64,000 bases of DNA from Deinococcus budaensis. Its GTDB lineage: Bacteria > Deinococcota > Deinococci > Deinococcales > Deinococcaceae. Numbering within the stretch: position 1 is the stretch's first letter; each line of letters starts with the position of its first letter. Below the pieces are notes generated by a model. It made no database searches. It was not told where the DNA came from and was given only the letters and a program-made list of their open reading frames with translations. The position numbers and the translations under genes were made by a program. The stretch spans positions 62,001 through 126,000 of the forward strand of contig NZ_JACHFN010000001.1 of NCBI RefSeq assembly GCF_014201885.1, read 5' to 3'. This document shows, piece after piece, positions 38,651 to 47,561 of this stretch.

Positions 38651-40470
38651 ACCAGCTCGGCCCGCGCCTCCTGCTCCCGGCGGAACTGGAGTTCATAGAG
38701 GTCGCGGTAGAGGCCCCCGGCGGCGATCAGCTCGGCATGGGTGCCGTCACCGACGACTTCCCCGGCGTCCAGGACCAGAATCCGGTCGGCGTTGCGGATG
38801 GTCGAGAGGCGGTGGGCGATCACGAAGGTCGTGCGGCCCTGCATCAGCGTTTCCAGGGCGGCCTGCACCAGCGCCTCGGATTCGTTGTCGAGGGCGCTGG
38901 TCGCCTCGTCCAGAATCAGGATGCGCGGGTCCTTGAGCAGCGCCCGCGCGATGGCGACGCGCTGGCGCTGGCCGCCGCTGAGCTTGACGCCGCGTTCGCC
39001 CACCACCGTGGCGTAGCCGTCTGGAAACGCGCTGATAAAGGCGTGGGCATTGGCGGCGCGGGCGGCGGCCTCGACCTCGTCGGCGCTGGCGTCCGGGCGG
39101 CCGTAGCGGACGTTCTCCTCGATGGAGCCGGAAAACAGCAAGGTCTCCTGGGGCACCAGCCCGACCTGGGCGCGCAGGTCGGCCAGGGCGTAGTCGCGCA
39201 CGTCCCGCCCGTCCACCTGCAAGGTTCCGCCCGTCACGTCCCAGAAACGCGGAATCAGGCTCACCAGCGTGGTCTTGCCCGCGCCGCTCGGCCCCACCAG
39301 CGCCACGACCTGTCCGGCGGGCACGTCGAAGCTCAGGTTCCGCAGGATAGGCGAGTCGCCGTACTGAAACGTCACGCCGTCGAAAGTGACGCGGCCCTCG
39401 GCGCGGGTCAGGGGGGCGGGCGCGGCCGGCTCGGGCAGGTCGCTGCGCTCGTCGAGCAGCTCGAAGATGCGGCCCGAGGCCCCCAGCGCCTCCTGAAACT
39501 GGTTGAAGATGCCGGTCAGCGCCGCGACCGTCCCGCCGACCTGAAGCGCGTAGATCAGGAAGGTGACGAGGTTGCCCGGCGTGAGGTCGCCCGCCATGAC
39601 CTGTCGCCCGCCGAACCACAGCACCACCGCGAGCGCCCCGAAGGTCAGGAAGCTCATGGTGCCGCCCATCAGCGCCTGGAGGCGGGCGCGGCGCAAGGAG
39701 GCCACGAAGGAGGCCAGCACGCCCGCGCCGTAGCGCCCGCGCTCCACCTGCTCGGCGGTGAAGCTCTGGACCACCCGCACGCCGCTGATGGCCTCCTCGG
39801 CGCTGGCGTTGGCCTCGGCCACCCGGTCTTGCACCTCGCGGCTGACCCGGCGAATCTTGCGGCCGATGAATACGGCAATCCCGATCACCAGCGGAATCAC
39901 CGCCAGCGTCAGCAGGCTCAGGGCCGGGCTGGTGAGCACCAGCAGCGTCACGGCCCCGATCAGGCTGACCGTCTGCGCGGCGAGTTGCGCCAGCGCCGTG
40001 CTCGTCACCGTCTGCACCGTGCCCACGTCCGCCGTGAGTCGGCTGGTCAGGTCGCCGGTCTTGTGGTCGGCAAAAAAGCGCGGTGAGAGCGTCAGCAGGT
40101 GCCCGAACAGGCTCTTGCGCAGGTCGGCCACCACGCCCGCCCCCACCCGCGCGAGCAGGTACGACTGCGCCGCCCCGAACAGCGAGGACAGCGCGAAGAT
40201 GCCCAGCAGCGCCAGCACCGTACGGTCGAGCGGCCCGGTGTCGGTGCTGCCCACCCGCAGAAACGAGGCGTCGATCAATCGCCCGAACAGCAGCGGGAAC
40301 ACCAGATTCAGGCCGCTGGAGACCAGTGTGGCGAGCAGGCCCAGCACGAAGATGCCCCGGTAGGGCCGCGCGTAGGCCAGCAGCCGCGCGAGCTGTTTGG
40401 GATCACGCTTCACGCGCGGCGCGTTCGGGTCACGGCCTGTGGGGGCCAGGCGGGAGGGGCGGGACATCAT
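38647..40470 (-). CDS. ABC exporter, fused membrane and ATPase domains
   Basis: The 607-residue half-transporter has six membrane helices in residues about 35-320 (YRGIFVLGLLATLVSSGLN through AALTGIFNQFQEALGASGRI), then an ATPase domain with Walker A GPSGAGKTT, signature KLSGGQRQR, Walker B ILILDEATSALD and VIAHRLSTI. It resembles MsbA/MdlB-type lipid or drug exporters and probably works as a homodimer. The ATG at 40470 lies 6 nt after TACCCT on the minus strand. Confidence 0.92.
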   Translation of the reverse strand: MMSRPSRLAPTGRDPNAPRVKRDPKQLARLLAYARPYRGIFVLGLLATLVSSGLNLVFPLLFGRLIDASFLRVGSTDTGPLDRTVLALLGIFALSSLFGAAQSYLLARVGAGVVADLRKSLFGHLLTLSPRFFADHKTGDLTSRLTADVGTVQTVTSTALAQLAAQTVSLIGAVTLLVLTSPALSLLTLAVIPLVIGIAVFIGRKIRRVSREVQDRVAEANASAEEAISGVRVVQSFTAEQVERGRYGAGVLASFVASLRRARLQALMGGTMSFLTFGALAVVLWFGGRQVMAGDLTPGNLVTFLIYALQVGGTVAALTGIFNQFQEALGASGRIFELLDERSDLPEPAAPAPLTRAEGRVTFDGVTFQYGDSPILRNLSFDVPAGQVVALVGPSGAGKTTLVSLIPRFWDVTGGTLQVDGRDVRDYALADLRAQVGLVPQETLLFSGSIEENVRYGRPDASADEVEAAARAANAHAFISAFPDGYATVVGERGVKLSGGQRQRVAIARALLKDPRILILDEATSALDNESEALVQAALETLMQGRTTFVIAHRLSTIRNADRILVLDAGEVVGDGTHAELIAAGGLYRDLYELQFRREQEARAELV

Positions 40471-40475
40471 GGGGG

Positions 40476-40482
40476 TAGGGTA
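40476..40482. promoter_or_regulatory. -10 box of the ABC exporter, symmetric TAGGGTA
   Basis: TACCCT on the minus strand (40482-40477) lies 6 nt before the ATG at 40470. The same heptamer reads TAGGGT on the plus strand, 21 nt before an SD-led ATG at 40503, so it may also be bidirectional. Confidence 0.45.
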
Positions 40483-40502
40483 CGCCCGGGAGGGGAGGGA
40501 GG

Positions 40503-40904
40503 ATGGCCCGTCAGGTCTTGCCGAGGATCATCCGAGATGGCTCATTCGAAATCGTCGTCCCCATAACGATCATGTTCAACGGAGGAGCCGAAGCGGCCAT
40601 TGTCCCTGAAAAGCTGATCGGGGTGAGAACCTACCCCTCTTTCACGCTGACTCAAATAGTTGCGTTCCTGCTCCCGACTGATGCGTGCGGAACCTGCGCT
40701 GCCCCTTTCCGAGAGAGGGAAGAAGGCGGAGTAGTGGCTTTGCTTTTGCTCGGTCAGCCGCTCTTCTCGTTGTTTGAGCAGTTTTTCGAGATGGAAACGC
40801 AGATCATGCGCGAACTGAGAAACTTCAATGTGTGTCTGGCACTCCGGGCAAAAAATTTTGGACACAAGTCACCTTACGTTGGTGACTTGCGTGAGACACG
40901 CTGA
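40503..40904 (+). CDS. ORF antisense to the putative zinc protein (competing call)
   Basis: This 133-codon ORF has good punctuation: TAGGGT upstream, a run of GGAGG-type SD sequence before the ATG at 40503, and a strong hairpin with a T-rich tail after its stop. Third positions are about two-thirds G or C by hand count, slightly more than in the opposite frame. However, its product is a hydrophobic mirror of a charged antisense protein in the same codon phase, and I recognise no motif in it. I keep it as the less likely alternative. Confidence 0.3.
   Translation: MARQVLPRIIRDGSFEIVVPITIMFNGGAEAAIVPEKLIGVRTYPSFTLTQIVAFLLPTDACGTCAAPFREREEGGVVALLLLGQPLFSLFEQFFEMETQIMRELRNFNVCLALRAKNFGHKSPYVGDLRETR
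40542..40865 (-). CDS. putative small zinc-finger protein with charged tail
   Basis: From the GTG at 40865 the protein has 107 residues. The first 25 contain CPEC-x10-H-x4-H (C6, C9, H20, H25), a possible C2H2-like zinc site, followed by a charged helix LEKLLKQREERLTEQKQ and a long polar, probably disordered tail ending DDDFE. The segment is AT-richer than its neighbours. The SD-like GGTGA and the start lie in a 9 bp hairpin. A fully overlapping ORF on the other strand competes, so the gene call is uncertain. Confidence 0.45.
   Translation of the reverse strand: MSKIFCPECQTHIEVSQFAHDLRFHLEKLLKQREERLTEQKQSHYSAFFPLSERGSAGSARISREQERNYLSQRERGVGSHPDQLFRDNGRFGSSVEHDRYGDDDFE
40865..40889 (-). promoter_or_regulatory. 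hairpin covering the SD and start of the putative zinc-protein gene
   Basis: CAAGTCACC (40865-40873) and GGTGACTTG (40881-40889) form a perfect 9 bp stem with a 7 nt loop. On the minus-strand RNA the SD-like GGTGA and the first base of the GTG lie in the stem, so folding could block initiation. As DNA it could be an operator. Confidence 0.45.
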
Positions 40905-40912
40905 AATGAGCG

Positions 40913-40945
40913 AAGGCGGCGGGCCTTCTCAGTACCCGCCGCCTT
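40913..40945. terminator. strong hairpin downstream of ald
   Basis: AAGGCGGCGGG (40913-40923) is a perfect inverted repeat of CCCGCCGCCTT (40935-40945), 11 bp, loop 11 nt. The ald stop is 17 nt away. On the plus strand it is followed by TCCCTTTTC, so it may work in both directions. Confidence 0.7.
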
Positions 40946-40962
40946 TCCCTTTTCATTCCTAC

Positions 40963-42069
40963 CTACGCCAGCACCGCCTCCGGCTCCACCGCCGCCAGCT
41001 CGAAAGCGTCCGCGACGCCCTGGTAGGTGAGCTGGCCCTGATAGGTGTTCAGGCCCAGCCTCAGCGCCTTGTTGCGGCCCAACGCCGAGACGCCCTGCTC
41101 GGCGAGTTGCAGCACGTAGGGCAGGGTCTGGTTGGTCAGCGCGAAGGTGCTGGTGCGCGGCACGGCCCCCGGCATGTTCGCCACCCCGTAGTGGATCACG
41201 CCGTCCACGACGTAGGTGGGGTCGTCGTGCGTGGTCGCGTGGATGGTCTCCACGCAGCCGCCCTGGTCCACCGCCACGTCCACGATCACGCTGCCCTCGG
41301 GCATCAGCGCGAGCATGTCGCGGGTGACGAGGTGCGGGGCTTTGGCGCCGGGAATCAGCACGCCGCCGATCAAGAGGTCGGTGTCGGGCAGCAGGGCGCG
41401 GATGTTCGCTTCGCTGCTCATCATGGTGGTCAGGCGCCCGAAGAACACGTCGTCGAGGTAGCCCAAGCGGCGTTGCGACACGTCGAGGATGGTGACCTTG
41501 GCGCCCAGGCCCATCGCCATCTTGGCCGCGTTGGTGCCCACCACGCCGCCGCCGATGATGGTGACGTGGCCGGGCTGCACGCCGGGCACGCCGCCCAGCA
41601 GCACGCCGCGCCCGCCGACCGGCTTCTGGAGGTGGTAGGCGCCCGCCTGCACGCTCAGGCGCCCGGCGACTTCCGACATCGGCATCAGCAGCGGCAGGCT
41701 GCCGTCGTCGAGCTGCACCGTCTCGTAGGCCACGCCGGTCGTGCCCGACGAGAGCAGCGCGTCGGTGAGCGGGCGGTCGGCGGCGAGGTGCAGGTAGGTG
41801 AACAGCAGGAGACCCTCGCGCAGGTAGCCGTACTCGGCCTGCACCGGCTCCTTGACCTTGACCACCATCTCGGCGGCCCAGGCGTCGGCGGCGGTGCCGA
41901 GCTGGGCGCCCGCCGCCGCGTACTCGCTGTCCGCGATGCCGCTGCCCACGCCCGCGCCCTGCTCGACCACGACCGTGTGCCCGCGCCGGACCAGCGTGCC
42001 GACCCCGCCGGGGGTGAGGGCCACACGGTTTTCCTTGACCTTGATTTCCTTCGGGAGTCCAATCTTCAT
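40963..42069 (-). CDS. ald: alanine dehydrogenase
   Basis: The 368-residue protein begins [20 protein letters not shown] and contains the NAD-binding [36 protein letters not shown] and [14 protein letters not shown], all diagnostic. It converts alanine reversibly to pyruvate and ammonia with NAD. GGAGG precedes two near ATGs (42075 region and 42069), and I use 42069. It is divergent from an Lrp/AsnC gene, a common arrangement in which the regulator controls ald in response to alanine or another amino acid. Confidence 0.95.
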   Translation of the reverse strand: MKIGLPKEIKVKENRVALTPGGVGTLVRRGHTVVVEQGAGVGSGIADSEYAAAGAQLGTAADAWAAEMVVKVKEPVQAEYGYLREGLLLFTYLHLAADRPLTDALLSSGTTGVAYETVQLDDGSLPLLMPMSEVAGRLSVQAGAYHLQKPVGGRGVLLGGVPGVQPGHVTIIGGGVVGTNAAKMAMGLGAKVTILDVSQRRLGYLDDVFFGRLTTMMSSEANIRALLPDTDLLIGGVLIPGAKAPHLVTRDMLALMPEGSVIVDVAVDQGGCVETIHATTHDDPTYVVDGVIHYGVANMPGAVPRTSTFALTNQTLPYVLQLAEQGVSALGRNKALRLGLNTYQGQLTYQGVADAFELAAVEPEAVLA

Positions 42070-42131
42070 GCCATTCCTCCGAGGGCCGCCCGGCCCAGAA
42101 AGCCGCCGACCCGCCGCGTTTGATGTGGCGC

Positions 42132-42137
42132 AATGCT
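42132..42137 (-). promoter_or_regulatory. candidate -10 (TAGCAT) of ald
   Basis: On the minus strand TAGCAT lies about 62 nt upstream of the ald ATG, leaving a leader with GGAGG. Neighbouring GTGGCGCAAT and ATTGCCAC half-sites could be regulator contacts. Confidence 0.35.
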
Positions 42138-42191
42138 AGCAGGACCCCCACCAAGCGGGATTGCCACACCAGCCTCTCCCGGGAGGATCGA

Positions 42192-42206
42192 CGCAACCGG
42201 GTTGCG
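42192..42206. promoter_or_regulatory. 15 bp palindrome, candidate Lrp/AsnC operator
   Basis: CGCAACC-G-GGTTGCG is a perfect dyad with 7 bp arms, placed just upstream of the TAAAAT -10 box of the lrp-like gene and in the shared ald-lrp control region. Regulation by the adjacent Lrp-type protein is inferred. Confidence 0.5.
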
Positions 42207-42216
42207 CCGGGACTGC

Positions 42217-42222
42217 TAAAAT
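42217..42222 (+). promoter_or_regulatory. candidate -10 (TAAAAT) of the lrp-like gene
   Basis: TAAAAT ends 10 nt before the ATG at 42233, with no SD, suggesting a leaderless or very short leader. Confidence 0.5.
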
Positions 42223-42232
42223 CCGGCCATTC

Positions 42233-42703
42233 ATGCCGCAGCCCGACCTGGACGCCACCGACCGCCGTATCCTGACCATTCTCCAACGGGACGCCCGGAT
42301 GCCCAACACCGAACTCGCCGACGAGATCGGCCTGACGCCCGCGCCCACGCTGCGGCGGGTGCGGCGGCTAGAGGAGGAGGGGATCATCAGCCGTTACGTG
42401 GCGCTGCTTGATCCCAAGCGGGTGGGGCGCGACCTGATGGTCTTCGTGCGCGTCACCCTGGACAAGCAGACCAAGCAGGGCTTCGAGACCTTCGCCGAAC
42501 ACATGCGCCACCGCCCCGAGGTGCTGGAGTGCTACCTGTGCCTGGGCGACACCGACTACCTGCTCAAGGTCTGCGTGCCCGACCTCGACGCCTACCAGAC
42601 CTTTCTGGTGGACGTGCTGGCCGCCATTCCCGGCGTGCGGAACACCGCGAGCACCATCGTGGTGAAGCAGGAGAAGTACACGACGAGTCTGGCGCTGGAG
42701 TAG
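42233..42703 (+). CDS. Lrp/AsnC family transcriptional regulator
   Basis: The ATG at 42233 gives 156 residues: the winged helix LDATDRRILTILQRDARMPN, the recognition region IGLTPAPTLRRVRRLEEEGI, and the RAM ligand domain with VRVTLDKQTKQGFETF and VLECYLCLGDTDYLLKV. It most likely senses an amino acid and regulates the divergent alanine dehydrogenase and itself. The earlier in-frame start at 42161 would include the palindrome and promoter, so it is rejected. Confidence 0.92.
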   Translation: MPQPDLDATDRRILTILQRDARMPNTELADEIGLTPAPTLRRVRRLEEEGIISRYVALLDPKRVGRDLMVFVRVTLDKQTKQGFETFAEHMRHRPEVLECYLCLGDTDYLLKVCVPDLDAYQTFLVDVLAAIPGVRNTASTIVVKQEKYTTSLALE

Positions 42704-42733
42704 GGTCGGGGAAGAGTCTCCCAGGAGGTCGCA

Positions 42734-43102
42734 ATGAAAGGTTGGAGACGAGTGGTGTTGGCGGCCCTGACTGCCTTGCTCGCGGCCTGTGGCCCGCACC
42801 TCGCCGACGACGAGGAGCGGTATCTGGCCCAGGGCTACACCCGGCTGAGCGCCCACGCCTATGTGCGGGAAACGGACGGGGGACACAGCTTCGCCTTCGC
42901 CTCCGAGGGAGAACTGGGAGAGGCAGCCGTTCTGACCCACCTGCGGGAGAAGGTGGAGCAGGCCCGATCGGAGCTGCGGCAGGCGCGGGCCGGGGGCACG
43001 GACGCGGCCGACAGCGAGCGGCTGGAACGCCGGGTCAGGCTGGCCGAGGCCACTTTCGAGCAGGTGCTGGGCGGCCTGGGCCGGGAGCCTGGTCGGCGCT
43101 GA
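42734..43102 (+). CDS. putative lipoprotein
   Basis: The 122-residue product starts MKGWRRVVLAALTALLAACG, a lipoprotein signal peptide with lipobox LAAC. GGAGG lies 6 nt before the ATG. The mature part has a helical, charged C-terminal half (LREKVEQARSELRQARAG, RLERRVRLAEATFEQVLGG) compatible with a coiled coil. No recognised domain. It lies between the lrp-like gene and the cyclophilin gene on the same strand. Confidence 0.7.
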   Translation: MKGWRRVVLAALTALLAACGPHLADDEERYLAQGYTRLSAHAYVRETDGGHSFAFASEGELGEAAVLTHLREKVEQARSELRQARAGGTDAADSERLERRVRLAEATFEQVLGGLGREPGRR

Positions 43103-43134
43103 GGCTGGGGCAGGGTGGTCCGGCCCGCGCGCGC

Positions 43135-43140
43135 TAGGCT
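43135..43140 (+). promoter_or_regulatory. candidate -10 (TAGGCT) for leaderless cyclophilin mRNA
   Basis: TAGGCT is 7 nt before the ATG at 43148. The intervening GAGGTCC is too close to serve as an SD. Confidence 0.45.
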
Positions 43141-43147
43141 GAGGTCC

Positions 43148-43828
43148 ATGCGTTCTCTCGCCCTGTCCGCCCTGCTGCTGGCCTCCGCCGCCCCCGCGCA
43201 GACCTCCACCCCGGATCCGGCGACGGCGCCCGCGCTCACCTTTGCCCCGGTGCCGTACCTCAGCGCCCAGCCCGTCCGCACCTTCAAGGAACCCGCCTGG
43301 GTCGTCAACCCGGCCCGGACCTACCGCGCGGTCCTGAAGACGGGCAAGGGCGACGTGACGGTCGAGCTGTACGCCAAGCAGGCGCCCAAGGCGGTGAACA
43401 GCTTCGTCTTTCTGGCGCTGAACCGCTTTTACGACGGCACGCGCTTTCACCGGGTGGTCGAGGGCTTCATGGCGCAGGGCGGCGATCCGCTCAGCGCCGA
43501 CGCCGCGCAGAGGGCCAGGTGGGGGACGGGCGGCCCCGGCTACAACTTCTTCGTCGAACTCGACGAGGGGCTGAGGTTCAATGCCGCCGGGGTCCTCGGC
43601 ATGGCGCGGTCGCAAAGCTACTTCTCGCAGGGGAGCCAGTTTTTCATCACGCTGGCCCCCGCCGATTTCCTGACGGGGGAGTACACGGTGTTCGGACGGG
43701 TCGTGGCCGGACAGGACGTGCTGCAAAAGCTGACGCGCACGGCGACGAGCAGTCAGGGCGGCGAGACGCCGATCAGCAGGGCCGAACCCGACGTGATCCA
43801 GAGCGTGCAGATTCTGGTGTCGCAATAA
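43148..43828 (+). CDS. exported cyclophilin-type peptidyl-prolyl isomerase
   Basis: The 226-residue protein has a short signal peptide (RSLALSALLLASAAPAQ) and a cyclophilin domain: YRAVLKTGKGDVTVELYAKQ, the catalytic RFHRVVEGFMAQGGDP, SQGSQFFITLAPADFL and YTVFGRVVAGQDVL. It catalyses proline isomerisation in protein folding in the envelope space. The gene ends 7 bp from the convergent lrgB gene. Confidence 0.9.
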   Translation: MRSLALSALLLASAAPAQTSTPDPATAPALTFAPVPYLSAQPVRTFKEPAWVVNPARTYRAVLKTGKGDVTVELYAKQAPKAVNSFVFLALNRFYDGTRFHRVVEGFMAQGGDPLSADAAQRARWGTGGPGYNFFVELDEGLRFNAAGVLGMARSQSYFSQGSQFFITLAPADFLTGEYTVFGRVVAGQDVLQKLTRTATSSQGGETPISRAEPDVIQSVQILVSQ

Positions 43829-43835
43829 CGCGCCG

Positions 43836-44495
43836 CTAGCCTGCGGTCAACGCGACCACCAGCGTCACGATCAGGGCGGCCAGGCCCATGCCGATGGAAC
43901 TGGCCGCCCCGGTCGTTTCGCCCTCCTCGCGGGCGCGGGCAGTCCCGATGCCGTGCGCCACGCTGCCGATGGCGACCCCGCGCGCCAGCGGATGCCGCAC
44001 CCCCAGGCGGGTCAGCGCGGGCGGCAGCACAAGCGCCCCCAGCAGGCCCGACAGAACGGCGAGGGTGGCGGCCAGGGCAGGCGGCGCGCCCGTCACGTCG
44101 GCGAGTTGCAGGGCGACCGGACTGGTGGCGGGGGCGGTCAGCAGCGAGCGTTGCGCCTCCGGGTCCAGCGCCAGCAGCCGGGCAAACAGGGCGTCGGCGC
44201 CCACGCCCACCAGCGTCCCGGTCCCCCCGCCCAGGAGGAGCGCCCGCCACTCGCGCGCCAGCAGCGCCCGCAGCCGGTAGAGCGGCACCGCCAGCGCGAC
44301 CACCGCCGGGCCGAGCAGAAAGGAGAGGGGCTGCACCTGCGCCGCGTACCGCTCGTACGGCGTGCGCGTGAGCAGCAGCCCGGCGGCGAGCAGCACCGTC
44401 GCCACCAGCGTCGGATTGACCAGTGGGTGCCGCGCCCGGGCCTGCATGACCACCCCCAGCGCGAAGGCGAGGAGCGTCAGGGCGACCCAGGTCAC
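43836..44495 (-). CDS. lrgB: LrgB/CidB family membrane protein
   Basis: The 219-residue protein has about six hydrophobic segments, with the family signatures YRLRALLAREWRALLLGGGTG, LTAPATSPVALQLADVTGAP and the highly conserved GSVAHGIGTARAREEGE. LrgB-type proteins act with LrgA in holin-like control of murein hydrolases and in pyruvate or glycolate transport in some species. GCAGGAG precedes the GTG at 44495. It is the last gene of the mtnN-lrgA-lrgB operon, with a 118 bp gap after lrgA. Confidence 0.88.
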   Translation of the reverse strand: MTWVALTLLAFALGVVMQARARHPLVNPTLVATVLLAAGLLLTRTPYERYAAQVQPLSFLLGPAVVALAVPLYRLRALLAREWRALLLGGGTGTLVGVGADALFARLLALDPEAQRSLLTAPATSPVALQLADVTGAPPALAATLAVLSGLLGALVLPPALTRLGVRHPLARGVAIGSVAHGIGTARAREEGETTGAASSIGMGLAALIVTLVVALTAG

Positions 44496-44613
44496 GGCGC
44501 TCCTGCGGAGGGGGCAGTGGGGGGTGGGGGGTGGGCAGCGAGCAAGGCGGGAAGCCCCAGTCTGGGTTCTGCGTGGCCCAGGAGGGTTTCCCCGGCTCCC
44601 TTCCCCTGACCGC

Positions 44614-45015
44614 TCACCCCTGCCCCCGCACCAGCCGCGCCGCCAGCAGCCCCGCCGCGCCCGCGCCCAGCCCCAGCCCGGCCAGCATCACCAGCAGCCA
44701 CAGCCCCCATTCGGCGCCCGCCGACAGGTACTCGATCACGCCGACGGTGGCGGGCACGAACAGCAGGCCCAGGATGCCCAGCAGCCCGTCGGCGGCCGTC
44801 TCCAGCCAGTGCAGCCGCACGACTCCCAGCGACAGCGCCGCCCACAGCAGGCCCATCCCGACCACCGACCCCGGCAGCCCCAGCTCCAGCACCCCCACCA
44901 GCGCCGTGCCCAGCGCCGCAAAGGCTGTCAGCAGCCCCAGCCCCAGCACGAAGCGCACCGGGGCGGACAGCTTGCCCGTGACCGGGACGGGAGGGACTGG
45001 CGCCGGACCGTTCAC
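44614..45015 (-). CDS. lrgA: LrgA/CidA family holin-like protein
   Basis: The 133-residue protein has four hydrophobic segments. LGLPGSVVGMGLLWAALSLG and the Trp-containing LHWLETAADGLLGILGLLFV are typical of LrgA/CidA. The GTG at 45015 is 1 nt from the mtnN stop, so it is translationally coupled to mtnN. It is expected to pair with LrgB encoded downstream. The coupling to methylthioadenosine recycling is unusual. Confidence 0.85.
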   Translation of the reverse strand: MNGPAPVPPVPVTGKLSAPVRFVLGLGLLTAFAALGTALVGVLELGLPGSVVGMGLLWAALSLGVVRLHWLETAADGLLGILGLLFVPATVGVIEYLSAGAEWGLWLLVMLAGLGLGAGAAGLLAARLVRGQG

Positions 45016-45016
45016 C

Positions 45017-46126
<1,110 letters not shown>

Positions 46127-46363
46127 ATGCCCCATATCATCGTCAGTCCCTGTATCGGCGTCAAAGACCAGAGCTGCACCGAGGTCTGCCCGGTGGAATG
46201 CATCTACGACGCGGGCGAGATGTTCCTGATCCATCCCGACGAGTGCATTGACTGCGGGGCGTGCGTGCCCGCCTGCCCGGTCAGCGCGATCTTCCCCGAG
46301 GAGGACGTGCCTGCCGGGGAAGAGGAATTCATCGTGAGGAACAAGGCGTTTTTCGGGCTGTGA
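46127..46363 (+). CDS. fdxA: ferredoxin, 7Fe/8Fe type
   Basis: The 78-residue protein has two cluster motifs: CIGVKDQSCTEVCPVECI, in which the first cluster lacks the standard CxxC spacing and is probably a [3Fe-4S] site, and CIDCGACVPACPVSAIF, a classic [4Fe-4S] site. It matches the Thermus/Mycobacterium seven-iron ferredoxins. It could feed electrons to the ferredoxin-dependent sulfite reductase encoded in this window, which is inference. CACCCT lies 6 nt before the ATG. Confidence 0.92.
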   Translation: MPHIIVSPCIGVKDQSCTEVCPVECIYDAGEMFLIHPDECIDCGACVPACPVSAIFPEEDVPAGEEEFIVRNKAFFGL

Positions 46364-46773
46364 GTCCTGCCCTGAACCTTGCAGACCTGCTTCCGGCGCT
46401 GAACGTGCTGCTGGTCGGGGTGTGGGTGGGCATGTACCTGTTCACGACCTTCGTGGTCAGCCCGGCGTTTACCGAACTCTTCCCGGACGCCCAGACCCGC
46501 CACGCGCACCGCCGCCGGGTGGGCCGCCACTACGCGCGGGTCAACGGGCCGCTGACGCTGGCGCTGCTGGCGACCGTGCTGGCGCTGGGCCTGACGCGCG
46601 GCTTCAGTGCGGCGCTGGGCGCGCAGCTCGCGGTGCTGCTGCTCATCGGCGGGCTGGTCGCCCTGCACGTCCGGCGGGGCGAGGCGGCGGCGCGGCCTCC
46701 CGCCTGGATCACCCACCTGACACTGGCGGCCAGCGTGGTGCTGTGCGGGCTGGCCGTGGCGGCCTGGCCCTGA
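46360..46773 (+). CDS. four-helix membrane protein (DUF4149/TMEM205-like)
   Basis: A GTG at 46360 overlaps the ferredoxin stop (GTGA), giving 137 residues and tight coupling. The sequence starts LNLADLLPALNVLLVGVWVG and has four hydrophobic segments, with FTTFVVSPAFTELFPDAQTR between the first two, resembling small DUF4149/TMEM205-type proteins. Its function is not known. Linkage to a ferredoxin might suggest a redox partner, but the sequence has no heme or Cys motif. Confidence 0.65.
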   Translation: MSPALNLADLLPALNVLLVGVWVGMYLFTTFVVSPAFTELFPDAQTRHAHRRRVGRHYARVNGPLTLALLATVLALGLTRGFSAALGAQLAVLLLIGGLVALHVRRGEAAARPPAWITHLTLAASVVLCGLAVAAWP

Positions 46774-46814
46774 CCCCGCGCGGCGGGAGAGCGGCGCGTG
46801 GCACCATCGGGCCA

Positions 46815-47561
46815 GTGACGCCTCCCGCCCCCTCCGCCGCCGACCTCGCCCGCGCCGAGGTGCTGCTCGGGCACGCCCCGGTCTTTCAGGGGGCCGAGGC
46901 CGCCGACCTGCGCCCGCTGGCCGCGCTGGCGACTTTCCGGACCCTGCGGCGCGGCGAGCACCTCTTCGAGGCCGGAGAGGGGCTGGACACCGTGTATCTG
47001 GTGAGTTCGGGCAGCGTGCGGGTCTACCGGCTGGCGCGCGGCGGCACCCGCGAACTCACCCTGCATGTGGAAGGCCCCCGGCAACTCGTGGCAGATGTGG
47101 CCGCGTTCGGGACCCGGGCGCTGGCTCCGGCGAGCGCGGTCGCGCTGCACACGCCGACCGAGGTGCTGTGTCTGCCCGCCGGACCCGTCCGCGAGCGGGT
47201 TTTCGGCACGCCCGCCCTGGCGCAGGCGGTGATCGCCTACCTCGCGCGGCGGCAGGCCGAGCTGCTCGCGCGGATGGAGGGGCTGGTCTTCAGCGAACTC
47301 GGCGAGCGGCTGGCCGCCTACCTGCTGGAGCACGCCGACCAGCCCCACGCCCTGCCCACCAACAGCGAACTCGCCGCGCTGCTGGGCACGGTGCCCGAAC
47401 TGGTCAGCCGCAAGCTGGGCGAGTTCTACCGCCTGAACCTGATTGTGCTGGAACGCCGCACCGTGCGCGTCACGGGCCGCGCCGAACTTGCCCGGCTGGC
47501 GCGCCGCCCCGCGGCAGGGGAGGGGAGCCAGGGAAGCGGGGGGCGTATGCTCCCTCCATGA
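46815..47561 (+). CDS. Crp/Fnr family transcriptional regulator
   Basis: From the GTG at 46815 the protein has 248 residues: a cyclic-nucleotide-binding-like beta-barrel (LRRGEHLFEAGEGLDTVYLV, SSGSVRVYRLARGGTREL) and a C-terminal helix-turn-helix (LPTNSELAALLGTVPELVSRK) of the Fnr subclass. It lacks the N-terminal Cys cluster of Fnr and the full cAMP phosphate cassette, so its signal is unknown. The last 25 residues are low complexity. Its stop overlaps the next ATG (ATGA). Confidence 0.88.
   Translation: MTPPAPSAADLARAEVLLGHAPVFQGAEAADLRPLAALATFRTLRRGEHLFEAGEGLDTVYLVSSGSVRVYRLARGGTRELTLHVEGPRQLVADVAAFGTRALAPASAVALHTPTEVLCLPAGPVRERVFGTPALAQAVIAYLARRQAELLARMEGLVFSELGERLAAYLLEHADQPHALPTNSELAALLGTVPELVSRKLGEFYRLNLIVLERRTVRVTGRAELARLARRPAAGEGSQGSGGRMLPP
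47546..47551 (+). promoter_or_regulatory. candidate internal -10 (TATGCT) for leaderless malY/patB-like mRNA
   Basis: TATGCT lies inside the end of the Crp/Fnr-type gene, 6 nt before the ATG at 47558. Confidence 0.45.

Noticed and set aside
42161..42232. Longer N-terminus for the Lrp/AsnC protein
   Set aside because: It would place the palindrome and the TAAAAT box inside the coding region. The family N-terminus starts at 42233.
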